Assembly: GCF_020520425.1 (NCBI RefSeq)
Contig: NC_079491.1
Location: forward strand, 23,241,449 to 23,305,448
Direction of reading: 5' to 3'
Origin: Spinacia oleracea
Lineage: Eukaryota > Streptophyta > Magnoliopsida > Caryophyllales > Amaranthaceae
DNA length: 64,000 bases
Shown here: positions 1 through 11,242 of the stretch, piece after piece
Layout: every line of letters starts with the position of its first letter
How positions within the stretch are numbered: position 1 is the first letter of the stretch
The notes under the pieces: model-generated
Seen by the model: the letters and a program-made list of their open reading frames with translations, nothing else
The model's database searches: none
Told to the model about the DNA's origin: nothing
Program-made: the position numbers and the translations under genes

Positions 1-527
1 TAGCCTAGAATTACATTGGTACAATTTGTATATTAACCTTCCTGATCAATGAGAACGGCACACAAAACAATTCTCTCTATTCTCACATTATGTACTCTTT
101 GAAAACAAAATACTCCGTATCATGGTTATTAAAATCGCGATTCAAATAGTAGATTCGACTATTGAAATATGGTTCTATGATTAAATTTACGATTTTAAAC
201 GATTCTACTCTCTTTTTTTTACTAGCGAAAACCTCGTGAATTTGAATCATGCATGTTGAATAAGTTACTAATATATAAATATAGTCAATTATTGCTAGCT
301 AGTAAACAACTATATACCTAAGAATAAAATCTTGATTATACTTGTTCGTAGAATCTTACAATTCCACGACTCGATTTTACGATTCGATTCTATTAGTCTT
401 TTCTGATTCAAAGTAAAGTCATAATTTTGATAACCTTGCTCCGTATTTCCAAAATCTTCGCTTTAAGCTTCTTTAATGCAAAACACACATCTTCAATCTA
501 GTATATGGAGTACATATATTCTAACAA
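1..527. other. AT-rich non-coding flank
   Basis: I see no gene, RNA gene or clear element end here. The stretch is AT-rich with short homopolymer runs. It is the outer flank of the SINE-like repeat that starts at 528. Confidence 0.5.
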
Positions 528-688
528 TTTTTTTGTTTTTGTTTTTTTGGTTCTACGGCGAGAAGTTCTCACCGCCTTCGACGAATAGATTATTGTCCCA
601 CGAGAGTTTGTATGGGTACCTTTATGGATAACATCCCTCCCAGCTAAGGTTTTTTCCATGCCCAAAGTTCGATCACAAGAGCTTGGTT
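528..688 (-). repeat. SINE-like retroposon, 3' part
   Basis: Read on the minus strand, this stretch ends in an A-rich tail broken by single C residues (528-548), and a GATCGAAC motif at 667-676 resembles a pol III B box. The missing 5' part lies beyond the copia element, at 22265-22295. The two parts join exactly across the AAGTA target duplication of that element. A pol III A-box-like stretch lies in the other half. A tRNA-derived SINE is the best fit, but the boxes are degenerate and I cannot name the family. Confidence 0.45.
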
Positions 689-693
689 AAGTA

Positions 694-1703
694 TGAAGGA
701 AATATGTCCTTCACCCAAGGTGCATAAAGTCTAATACCAAGGTTCAGATTAATTGCGAACAATTAATTCAGTGAGATCAAGTGATCGGAACAGCTAGCTG
801 GAGCAATGCTTCCGATCAGTGAGTTCTAATGGATATTGAACTCACAACTTACTCTTGACTGAACCTACAAGGTCACACCAATGACACGTAACAGATCACC
901 GGATTAAATGAATCGGAAATTCATTTAATAGCTTTTCGGGATTTAAGTTGGAAACGTATTATACGATACGACCTTGCATCGGAATCGTATATCGTATCGC
1001 GAATATTCGTAAGCTAGGCAAAACGAATAAATCGTATTGTACGACGGTGATTCGTCGTATACGAAACGATAAATAATATATCGGAAATATATTAAACGCG
1101 GATACGAGGAGCGGCCCACGAGCCGAGTGCACGAAGCACTCAAGGCCCATGGGCGCGCGCGCTAGGCAAGCAAGCAAGGAGACACAACAGCGTTGGCCCA
1201 TGGCCGAGCAGCTGTGTGCGCGCGCGGGCCAAGACCACGACACAGCAGCAGCAGCGCGGCCCACGGCCCAGCTCGCTGTGCGTGTCCGTGTGATGCTGCG
1301 CGGGCTTGCTAGCCGACCTTGCCTTATGGCTTGGTCGGTTAGTAAGGTTATGTAAATAAACTTGTGACCTAATTTCCAACTTACTGCAATCACAATTCAG
1401 ATTACTCAAAAAACCCTAGAGACACAGAGAACCCTAATTCTCTCTGTGCCTCCAAAGTGAGTTCTTCCCAAAAAGAAAAGTATCTTGATTAATTGTCTAA
1501 GCTACGATTATCAAGACGGATCTGATCGTGTCGGTGAACCAAGTAGAGGAACGACAATTGGAGTTCTTTGTTCGTGTTCGTTGACGGATTATTGTGGAAA
1601 ACACGCTTCGAATGTATGTATGCTTAATCTGTGCTTTATACATGTTTCCTGGCTTTGGGGATTGTTCCGCACATGTTATTATGTTTAACTGTATTCCCCT
1701 ACA
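694..1703 (+). repeat. 5' LTR of outer copia element
   Basis: Starts TGAAGGAAATATG, ends CCCCTACA, and matches 21250-22259 at the same length. It contains a GC-rich island (about 1100-1310) rich in GCGCGC and GCAAGCAAGC runs, which yields spurious open frames on both strands. It is followed directly by the primer binding site. Confidence 0.95.
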
Positions 1704-1704
1704 G

Positions 1705-1716
1705 TGGTATCAGAGC
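1705..1716 (+). other. Primer binding site (initiator tRNA-Met type)
   Basis: TGGTATCAGAGC lies one base after the 5' LTR. This is the standard plant LTR-retrotransposon primer binding site complementary to the 3' end of initiator tRNA-Met, where minus-strand DNA synthesis starts. Confidence 0.9.
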
Positions 1717-2589
1717 CTTATGTATTCAAAGCATGAATTAGCATGATTATTATTGTTTTTGCATTGTCAAAATTTTTGGAATTTTTGTTGATTATTCGGA
1801 ATTTTTTCGAATTATCGGATTAATTGCGAAATTGGCAGTTCCGAATCAAAAATCTTCGCTTTTTCGATTTTTAAAACCCTAATCTGATGGAAAACGATTT
1901 TCTAAGATCAACTCATGAGAATAGAATTGCGAAAACAGGCCTCGAAGCATCAGCTTTTGGACGTTTTTGTTAATTTTTTATTAAAAATTAAATGTGTCGG
2001 ACAGTAATTAAATTAAAAGGTCGACCTAAACTACTCGGAATTGCTTGAAATTTTGACACAATGTTTCTGGGTACTTGCTTGATCTATGGTAAAAATTTCA
2101 TATTTTTCCGATAAGTATAAACCCTAATTTTGCCTTTCCCCAATTCGTAAAATTTACAACCCTAATTCAATTTTAATTAATTTTGGATTAATAATTCGGT
2201 TAATTGGGGAAGGGGGTATAATTTCATGGATCAGTAATTTTAAAAATTATTGGATTAAAATTTTGAATGGTTTCGTTAATTTTAATCGCACTTAAACCAA
2301 ATTATTAATAATCTGAAATTTAATTGATTATGAACGATATAAAGTTTCGGATTTTATTAATTAAAAGTTCAAACTTTAAAATTGATTCGATCGTTCTTAA
2401 AAGTTTGAATATTGTTAGCCCTTGATTTATTAATTTTACGAAATTGGATTGTCGTTAAAGTTTATTAAATCGTTAAAAATCGTTGTTTTTCAAAAATTAA
2501 ATCGTAACCTTTTTTGAAAAATAAAATTAATGCAAGTTCGTGAATTAAATTAAATTTTAATTATGTTGGTCCGCATTACGAACCAAAAA

Positions 2590-2970
2590 ACACGAACATG
2601 GGCATGATGGAAGTATGGCTCGTCGAGCCATACGAGGCCATTGTGCTCGCCGCGCCATGCGACACGGGCAGCAGCACAAGGCTGCGTGCCTCGTGCGCGC
2701 TAGGCAAGGCAGAGGCAGGCATGTTGCTTGCGGGGCTGCGACGAAGCAAGCACAAGGCTTGCGACGTCCAGCACACTCGACGCACAACACACACGCAGCG
2801 CAGGGGCAGCTAGGCTGCGGGTACGCAGTGCGTGCGCGCGAGCGATGGGGCGGGGTGCGCGAGCAATGCTCGTGTGCTCCTGGGCCTCTCGCACGATGGG
2901 CTGGGGAGCGCGGGCATTGCTCGTGTGCTCTTGGGCCTCTCGCACGACGGGCTGGGCGCAAGCCTAGGCC
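2590..2970. repeat. GC-rich tandem-repeat island in the outer leader
   Basis: An abrupt GC-rich block inside an AT-rich leader. Part of it is a tandem repeat: a unit of roughly 58 bp containing TGCTCGTGTGCTC and GGGCCTCTCGCACGA occurs twice around 2860-2955 with a few changes. Open frames here run in several phases with low-complexity Arg/Ala/Cys composition, so I do not call a gene. The inner element has a similar island at the same place in its leader. Confidence 0.6.
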
Positions 2971-3333
2971 GTTCAATTGAACTTTTTTTTTGAATCGTTT
3001 AATTAGTTGGGCTTCGTATATTTGCATTAATTTGGGCTAACGGGATATTTAATTTAATATTTTATTTGCTTGGGCCGGGCCGCGAGTTTTAATTTAATAT
3101 TTCATAATTAATTATCCGGAATAATTATTGGTTTGAGTGGGAGCCACTAAATGAAATTAAAATGAAATAATTATTTTAATTGTTTCGTAGGTCGCATTAT
3201 TTTAATTAAATTAAATTTTAATTAGAATAAAGTCTAAGGATTAATAATTTGGAAATTGATTAATCTTTTAGGATGCGTTTATGTGAACGTGAATTTTAAT
3301 TAATTCACGTAAATACTTGCATATTAACATGGG

Positions 3334-3656
3334 CCATTCGTTTTAGCATACGAATGGGTGAATGCGTAGAATATATATTTTATGCAATGCAGGTACTCCA
3401 ACTCTCCAAGTGACTAGTATTGCCAAATTTAGGATAGTTAAATACGGTCTGCGCACCGTTCTATCTTTGAATGTAAAGTTTTAAATATGGTCTGCATACC
3501 ATGGAAATTTTGATGTAATTTATTATTTTCAAGTATTTCTAGTTTAGAACTTTAAGTTAGCATTTGAACGAAGATTCAAGACGATGCCAAGCTAACAAGG
3601 AGGTGATGAAGATTGGATTCTTCAAGACAAGAAGTTTTGGGCCATACTAGATCACC
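3334..3656 (+). promoter_or_regulatory. Conserved structured RNA domain in the outer leader
   Basis: The region contains hairpin CCATTCGT/ACGAATGG (3334-3357), hairpin ACGGT-CTGCGC-ACCGT (3444-3459) and hairpin ATGGT-CTGCAT-ACCAT (3487-3502). CTAGTAT at 3414 pairs with ATACTAG at 3650 and closes the domain over the last two hairpins. The inner element has the same arrangement at 12698-13000, with compensatory changes in the arms (see findings). By analogy with other retroelement leaders, a role in packaging, dimerisation or translation is possible; that is inference. Confidence 0.6.
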
Positions 3657-4012
3657 AATTATTTATGCAATTTAATATATATGTTATGCGTGAATGTATG
3701 AATGTATGTATGCTTTGCATGAACAGGTTGTTTCCTATGAATCGATTAGTTTTAAGTTCACTAAATAATCGAACCAACATAGAAACAACTAGGTCCAAGT
3801 AATATTGAGTTTTAAAAATTGCCTTCCAAATCAACACTTACAAAAATCTAGGGATCTAAGATAGTAGGTTTACGCTAAAGCGAGGTGCTATTTTAGTTGA
3901 CTTAGGTGGTAAGGCGTCCTAAAGGAGCACGTTGATTGTGGTTACAACTCAAACAACAATGGCATTAAGTTGTGGCAATGGGATAAATTATGGCATTAAT
4001 TTATTAACCAAG

Positions 4013-4046
4013 AGTAATTTGGAGATTACTAGCAATAGGTTTTGCT
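4013..4046 (+). promoter_or_regulatory. Twin hairpins upstream of gag, outer element
   Basis: AGTAAT/ATTACT with a 6-base loop (4013-4030) is followed at once by AGCAA/TTGCT (4031-4046), about 225 bases before the gag start. The counterpart at 13394-13428 keeps the pairing while changing two base pairs. The surrounding ACCAAGA and TTGCTTACCTAA stretches are conserved between the two elements. Confidence 0.55.
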
Positions 4047-4270
4047 TACCTAAAATCTTAAACTACTTAAGACATGCTAAAGCTGCTTAAGGATTTAGGA
4101 CTTTTGGGTTCTTCGAATCGTTTCATTCATTTCGGACCATGTTTTTGCTTTTTGCATGAATGAAATGTTTTAATAGCTTTAATGATTGCATGTTTTGCTT
4201 TTATTTCAAAGTTATTGAATTGTATGAATGGTTATTTATTGCAAATTCTTTTCGATTGTAGTAATCAAAA

Positions 4271-7200
4271 ATGGCCGCAAACAATAACACTTTCAACCTG
4301 CGTTCAATTCTCGACAAAGAGAAGTTGAATGGCAACAATTTCCTCGACTGGCAAAGGAACTTACAAATAGTTCTCATGCATGAGGAAAAAGAATATGTCC
4401 TTGAGGAAGCGTTACCGGAAGAGGCTGGGCCGGAGGTAACTCAAGCTGCCCTTAATCGTTGGATTCAGGCCAACAGGGATGTCAAATGTGTGATGCTTGC
4501 ATCCATGAGTCCTGAACTTCAGAAAATGTTCATTAACTCGGATGCTTACCAAATCATCTCGGAGTTGAAGAACATGTTTCAGGACCAAGCCAGAATCGAA
4601 AGATTCGAGACTCAGAGGTTGATCCTTGAGACTAAGCTCAAGAAAGGAGAACCAGTGAGCCCACATGTTCTTAAAATGATTGGACTCTTTGAGAACATGA
4701 GAGCTCTAGATTCTGACGTCTCAAATGAAATGGCTATTGACATCATTCTCCATTCGCTTCATAATGGCTATGATCAGTTCAAGTTGAATTACAACATGAA
4801 CAGCATGGAGAAGTCTCTTACTGAGCTTCACGGTATGCTGAAAACCGCTGAAAAGACGCTCAAGCAAGAGAATAAGCATGATATGCTTATGGTGCGTAAG
4901 GGCAAGAACTTCAAGAAATCAGGCAAGAACAAGGGCAAGAAGGGTAAGGGCAAGGCTTCGCCCTCATCCAAGTCCAATGGCGCCGGTTCTGGTAAACAGA
5001 AAAGGGCGACTCGTTCTCCTGCCGACTCTGAATGCTTCTACTGCAAGAAGAAGGGGCATTGGAAGAGGGATTGCTTGAAGAAGAAGGAAGATGAGAAGAA
5101 CGGGAACGTTGCTTCTACTTCAGGTATGTATGTTATACATTGTAATCTAGCTCATTCTACTTCTTGGGTATTAGATACTGGTTGTGGCTCACACTTATGT
5201 TCCAATCCACAGGGACTAAGGAGAAGTAGAAAGCTTGATAAAGGCGAGATGGATTTACACGTGGGAAATGGAGCACGGATTGCTGCATTAGCCGTAGGAT
5301 CTTATTTTATTTCTTTGCCTAGTGGGTTTGTTTTGGAACTAGAAAACTGTTACTATGTTCCTAGTATCACCAGAAACATCATTTCCGTTTCAAGTTTGGA
5401 TTCTAAAGGTTTTAGTTTTCAATTTAAAGACAATAGTTGTTCTTTTGCTTTGAATGGAATGTTTTATGGTTCAGCACAACAAGAAAACGGTCTTTACGTG
5501 CTAGATACGAGCAAACACATTTATAACATAAATACCAAAAAGGCTAAAACTGGTGATTCATTTCTGTGGCATTGTCGATTAGGCCATATAAACATAAAGC
5601 GCATGGAATTACTTCAACGGAAAGGAATTCTAGAATCATTCGACTTAGAGAAGATTGATCAATGCGAATCTTGTTTACTTGGCAAAATGACAAAGCAACC
5701 TTTCTCAAAGGTGGGAGAAAGAGCAAGCGAACTACTAGGGCTAATACATACGGACGTATGTGGGCCTATGAGTACGAAAGCTAGAGGTGAGTTCAGCTAT
5801 TTCATAACGTTTACGGACGACTTCAGTAGATATGGCTATATTTACTTAATGAAGCACAAGTCTGAATCGTTTGAGAAATTTCGAGAATTTCAAAATGAAG
5901 TAGAGAATCAACATGGCAAGAAAATCAAAGCTCTAAGATCGGATCGAGGAGGTGAATATCTTAGCCACGAGTTTGATGACCATCTAAAAGAATGTGGTAT
6001 TCTTTCTGAATTGACTGCTCCGAGGACACCTCAATGGAATGGAGTGTCGGAACGGAGAAACAGGACCTTACTCGATATGGTCAGGTCAATGATGGGTCAG
6101 GCCGAACTTCCTTTACAGTTCTGGGGACATGTGTTGCAAACTGCAGCACTCACACTGAATCGTGCTCCGTCAAAAGCTATTGAAAAGATTCAATACAAAT
6201 TATGGACTGGAAAACTTCCAAAGTTGTCTTTTATGAAGATTTGGGGTTGCGAAGCATATGTCAAGCGATTAATTTCGGGCAAGCTCCAACCTAAATCTGA
6301 CAAATGTTTCTTCGTTGGGTATCCAAAGGAAACTATGGGGTATTACTTCTACAACAAGTCAGACAACAAGGTATTCGTTGCTCGTGACGGTGTCTTTTTG
6401 GAAAGAAATCATATTTCCAAATTGACAAGTGGGAGAATAATAGACCTCGAAGAGATTCGAGACGAACAACGAACTCAGAACTCTTTAGAAGCAGTTCAAG
6501 TTGATGAACCTCCAAGGCCTTTAGAAGAGCCAGTGGGAGTAGTTCCTCAAAACGTTGTTGCCCCTCGTAGGTCAAATAGAACTATTTTTCAGCCGGACAG
6601 ATGGACAGGCGTCCTCTTGGCTCAAAACTTAGACGTTCTCATATTGGATAGTGATGAACCTTTGACTTACAAGCAAGCTATGACGAGCCCAAGCTCCATT
6701 AAATGGTTAGAGGCCATGCAATCTGAAATAGACTCCATGTCTGAAAATCAAGTCTGGATTTGGTTGATTTTTGCCGGATGGGTTCACACCTATCGGATGC
6801 AAATGGGTCTTCAAATTGAAGAAAGACAAAGATGGAATTGTATACATATACAAGGCTAGATTGGTAGCAAAAGGTTACAGGCAAGTTCACGGCGTTGACT
6901 ACGATGAAACCTTTTCTCCAGTCGCGATGCTTAAGTCTATTCGGATAATCCTTGCGATTGCCGCTTTTCATGACTATGAAATATGGAAAATGGATGTTAA
7001 AACTGCCTTCTTGAACGGTGTTCTTGAAGAGACTGTGTTTATGACACAGCCGGAGGGTTTTGTCGATCAAAAGAACCAAGGAAAGGTATGCAAGCTTAAG
7101 AAGTCCATCTACGGACTAAAGCAGGCATCAAGGTGTTGGAATAAACGATTTGATGAAGCAGTCAATAAGTTTGGCTTCATCAAGAATCAGGACGAATCTT

Positions 7201-7713
7201 GTGTATACAAGAAGGTCAGTGGGAGTAAAATTGCATTCCTAGTCTTGTATGTTGACGACATACTGCTTATTGGAAACGACATTCCTATGTTGGAGTCTGT
7301 AAAGACTTGGCTCGGGAAGTGTTTCTCAATGAAGGACTTAGGAGAGGCACAATACATATTGGGCATCAAGATCTATAGGGATAGATCTAAAAGGATGATT
7401 GGACTAAGCCAAAGCACTTACATTGACAAAGTGCTAGCTAGGTTAAATATGATGGAAGCCAAGAGAGGCCATCTACCCATGTCACATGGCATATATCTAA
7501 GCAAGAATCAGTGTCCCAAAACATCTGATGAGCGTAGAAAGATGAGTGGAATTCCATACGCTTCGGCTGTTGGATCCATCATGTATGCTATGATTTGTAC
7601 AAGGCCGGATGTTTCGTTCGCACTCAGTGCAACGAGAAGGTACCAGTCAGAACTAGGTGAGGCGCATTGGACTGCTGCCAAGAACATCCTAAAGTACCTG
7701 AAAAGGACCAAGG
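4271..7713 (+). pseudogene. Outer copia gag-pol polyprotein, first part (frameshifted, interrupted)
   Basis: The polyprotein starts at ATG 4271 (MAANNNTFNL). Order: copia-type gag; CCHC zinc knuckle CFYCKKKGHWKRDC near residue 254; aspartic protease with DTGCGS near residue 301; GAG-pre-integrase (LWHCRLGH, about 432); integrase core with HTDVCG, LRSDRGGEY and ERRNRTLLDM spaced as a DDE triad; then reverse transcriptase (RVT_2) with FLNGVLEE, YGLKQASR and an intact YVDD motif. Small indels at about 6757 and 6769-6772 shift the frame just before the RT domain, so the frame from 4271 ends at 6859 and RT continues in another phase. At 7713 the inner copia element cuts the coding region; the RNase H part resumes at 19880. 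Gag packages element RNA; the pol domains cleave, copy and integrate it. This copy is defective. Confidence 0.92.
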
Positions 7714-9049
7714 TGAAGGAAATAGTGCCCTTGGTCCAAGTATGCATATAATATTAAGTCTAATAAATGCGGTTCAGTATTAATTAACAAGTTAATAATT
7801 CAGTGAGATCAAGTGAGCTGAATGCCTAGCTAGAGGCCGCTTCAGTTCAAGTGGAATTAATGATATTAATCCACAGCTTACTCTTGACTGAACCCGTAGG
7901 GTCACACAAATAGTACGTAAATGGATCAAGTATTTAATGGTATTAAATACTCCATCTATGGATATTCGGAATCGACGGATCTTGGTTTCAGTGGGAGCTG
8001 AGATCGTCACAAGGCAAGAAATGAATACTCCGGAAACGATGATATTGCCGGAAACGGAAACATGGTACGTATCGGAAAATATTATCGGAAATGGAAATAT
8101 TGCCGGAATCGGAAATATTGCCGGAAACGGAAATATTGTCAGAATCGGAAATATTATCGGAATCGGAAAATAATTCCGGAAACAGAAATATTAAATAGTT
8201 GTTCGAAACGGAAATTAATTCCGGAATCGGAAATATTAAATATTGTTCGTATCGGAAATGAATTCCGGAATCGGGAAATTAATCGGAAGCGTATCGTACG
8301 AATTAGCATCGGACGAGGCCTGCCAGACGAAGGCCCAGCACGAAGCCGGGCCATCGCCCAGCAAGCCAGCGCGCCACAACGCACCAGCCAAGGCTGCGCC
8401 AGGCCCACCGCAAGGCAGGCCCAGCGCGCGCCAAGGCTGCTGCAGCGTGTGGGCCTCGTGGCAATGGGCTGCGAGCTCGCGGGCTGCGCGCGCGCGCATG
8501 GCGCCCCTCGTGGGCTTCTGTGCGTGCGTGTGTGTGTTTGTGTGCTATACGAATCCTAAAGCTATCAGGTTTCGACATATGATTAAATTCCTGAACCTAA
8601 AAGGATGAATTAATTAAATAAGAATTCTATTAGGATTCTAGTTTAATTAATTCGTATCCTAATAGGATTCCAGTTCCTTTTCCATACCTTTATAAATAGG
8701 TGCCTAGGGTCATAATTTATAGATACAAAAAGTATTCAAAGTGATTTTTGAGAGCAAAAATTCAGTCATACAATTGCCTACAATAGCCGAAAATTCTAAG
8801 TACCTTAAGGGCGATCCTAATTGGTCAAGCTTAAGGCGGATCCGGACGTGCTGTGGACTATCTACGGAGGGACGACATTTGGAGTCCTAAAGACTTGTTC
8901 TTGTTCGGTTCGGGCGCAGCTAGGGAAGGCACGCAACAAAGTGTATGCATCTAAACTATGCTAAATGATTATGTGTAAATAATATGCTTTCCTGGATTTA
9001 TGGTTTTTCTGCATGATTTATGTTTTGTCATATGAATCATAACCTAACA
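7714..9049 (+). repeat. 5' LTR of inner copia element
   Basis: Starts TGAAGGAAATAGTG, ends AACCTAACA. It holds an array of degenerate CGGAAACGGAAATATTGC units (about 8030-8290), a GC-rich island (about 8310-8530), an inverted repeat around 8620-8670 (ATTAGGAT against ATCCTAAT) and a TATAAATA box at 8691-8698. Compared with the 3' LTR it lacks 60 bp in the CGGAAA array. The open frames seen here are by-products of the GC-rich island. Confidence 0.95.
8691..8698 (+). promoter_or_regulatory. LTR TATA box, inner element
   Basis: TATAAATA lies in the last third of the LTR, directly after the inverted repeat, and is kept at 19516-19523 in the 3' LTR. It is the likely core promoter for the genomic transcript of the element. 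Confidence 0.65.
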
Positions 9050-9050
9050 G

Positions 9051-9063
9051 TGGTATCACGAGC
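9051..9063 (+). other. Primer binding site, inner element
   Basis: TGGTATCACGAGC follows the LTR by one base. It matches the initiator tRNA-Met site TGGTATCAGAGC except for one substitution or insertion in the middle, which could weaken priming. Confidence 0.75.
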
Positions 9064-9779
9064 CTCTTATTATTTTCATAATCTAAATTGCATGAACATG
9101 GTTAAATATTACAAATTTGCAAGAATTAAAAGGGGTGATTAATTTTCGTAATTGTTAATTAATTGCAAATTGCGTTTATTTAATTATACGTACGCAGTTT
9201 TTCGGCAGTTTCTTCGTTACTCATCCAAATCGAGTGATTTTTTTGTCAATTCCGCATGTAAAAGGCATTCTAAAATTTTGACAAAAATAGTGTTTTTCGG
9301 CCGGACCCAGAATTCTCAAATTCGAAGCCTAACTATGACTTTTCGGAGGTTTTAGTTTTTCGAATGCAAAATTTCGTAAATTTAAGATGTTAAATTAAAT
9401 ATTTGCGATTCTTGTTGATAAATCTTGAATTTTTTATTGACCTACTGTATATGTTTAACAAGTTTGAATGCCTAGCCTTGTTAATTATGCAATCTAATTT
9501 GTAATTATGATTAATTTGTTGAAAATTGAAATAATTTAGAATTAATTTGATTTTCATAATTAGTTATAATTTAATTAGAGACCTATGATTAAAAACCACC
9601 ATAAAAATTGTAAATTTATGTTAAATTTTAAATTTTTTATGACCTAGACTTGAATCCATGTTAATCGGAAATCAATTAAATAATAAATTTTCGATTTTTC
9701 GCCCTAAAATTATGAAATTAATATTATTTATTAATTTGTCATTAATTTTGAATATAAAATTTTAATTTTTATGCGACTC

Positions 9780-10435
9780 GCTCATATAACTTGCACGCAC
9801 AAAGCAATGGACGCTACGTGTTACCCTTAAGGGGTGTTGTATAGTACGGGCATGCGACGACGAGCAAGGGAGCTCGTCGCCCATGCGGTACGAATGCAGC
9901 GAGCAAGGGCATGGTGCACGAGCACAAGGCAGCAGCCCTGCCTTGTGTCGTGGGCTGTGAGCAATGGGCGTGTGGGCAGGGGCGAAAGCAAGGCACAGCA
10001 GTCGCGTGTGGGCAGCAAGCGTGCTGCGCCACAGCGCGCACTACCTCGCGCAAGCATGCGGAGCCTCGCGCGCAGCGAGCGCAAGCTCGCGTGCCACGAG
10101 CGCTACGCACAGCGTCGATGCCTCGCGCGCAGCGAGCGCCAGCTCGCATACTGCTGCCTCGTGCGATGAGCGCAAGCTCGCGTGCGGGAAAGGCAGGCGC
10201 GCAGCGAGCGATGGCTCGCATGGATCGAGCGCTGGCGAGCGAGCGCAGCGAGCGATGGCTCGCGTGCATCGAGCGCTGGCGCGCGCAGCGAGCACCAGCT
10301 CGCGTGATGCCTTGCGATGGTGAGAAGCAGCGATGCGCAAAGCGCATGGGCTGCACGCACATGGCCAGCGATGGTTGTGTGCGTGTGGCCCATGGGCGTG
10401 CGTTGCGTGGGATTGTTGCGTTGCGATTAGATCGT
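9780..10435. repeat. GC-rich AGCGAGCG repeat island in the inner leader
   Basis: About 650 bp of GC-rich sequence in an otherwise AT-rich leader. Between 10060 and 10310 it is built of irregular repeats of GCGCAGCGAGCG followed by AAGCTCGCGTGC, ATGGCTCGC or CAGCTCGC. The units are partly self-complementary (GCGAGC against GCTCGC), so the RNA could fold strongly. Open frames on both strands are low-complexity Arg/Ala/Ser and I do not call them genes. Confidence 0.6.
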
Positions 10436-10924
10436 TTTAAAATTTTAATTTGAAATTTTCAGTTTACGTAATTTTAATTAATTTTAAAATTAATAATTTA
10501 AATTATTTTCTTGGATTTTAATTTTGAATATTGTAATTATAATAAATTTTATTTATTCTAATTATTTTACTAAAATTAAACGGTTTTTTCATGAAATACC
10601 CGCGAGGTTTACAAAAACGCACCAAATACCCTCGCGTGTTTCGATTCACATAATATACCCCTATTTATCCGTACTGTTCATGAGATGCACCTAACAGTTA
10701 ACGGCGTTAGTCTACCGTTAGTGGAGTTTTACTATTTTGCCCTTAATTGTGTTATGACCCCCATTTACTTACCTTCCCTTTGACAGAAACTCAAAAAAAA
10801 AAAATCTCATATTCTTCTATTTCTCTCTCTTCTCCCCTGTTCTTCAAGCTTCAACCTACTCGAAACCCAGTAATTCTGGGTAGATCCTCCTGCTCTCTGG
10901 CCGCCGGCAGTGATCCGGTGTTAC

Positions 10925-11022
10925 GCACTCACATTCGCTCTCTCAGTGTTCCTTCTCATCACTCCCTCCATTTCAATCTACGGTGATGAGGACGAATGGA
11001 CGATTGCTATGATCTGCTTGGG
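10925..11022 (+). pseudogene. Captured exon fragment, possibly DnaJ-like
   Basis: ATG at 10995 gives M-D-D-C-Y-D-L-L-G before a GT that could be a splice donor (11021). The DDCYDLLG string resembles the start of the J domain in DNAJC25-type proteins, whose next residues would follow the intron. A short GACGA direct repeat just before it suggests a small duplication that shifts the upstream frame. The match is short, so the assignment is weak. Confidence 0.3.
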
Positions 11023-11242
11023 TAATTAATATCTCTCCTTTTGTTTTTTTTTTGTTAATTCTGTACAATTTTGTAGTTAGTGAGAATTATTTTCAGATTT
11101 TTGGTAAAAATTTTACTGATTTTTGGTAAAAATTTTTTAGGGTTTCTCAAAATGCGAACACTTCGGAAATTATGAAATGTTCATTCGTCGGATTACTTTC
11201 AAAATTCACATTCCTCAATTCACTTTCAAAATTCACTTTCAA

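Noticed and set aside
1140-1409. Open frames in the GC-rich part of the copia LTRs (also 8062-8608, 18827-19433, 21515-21911)
   Set aside because: They overlap in several phases on both strands, are rich in Arg/Ala/Cys, repeat in both LTRs and start or end at arbitrary points. They are by-products of GC-rich sequence with few stop codons.
9814-10453. Long Arg/Ala/Ser-rich frames in the inner leader
   Set aside because: AGCGAGCG repeats give open frames in nearly every phase; no domain and no consistent start.
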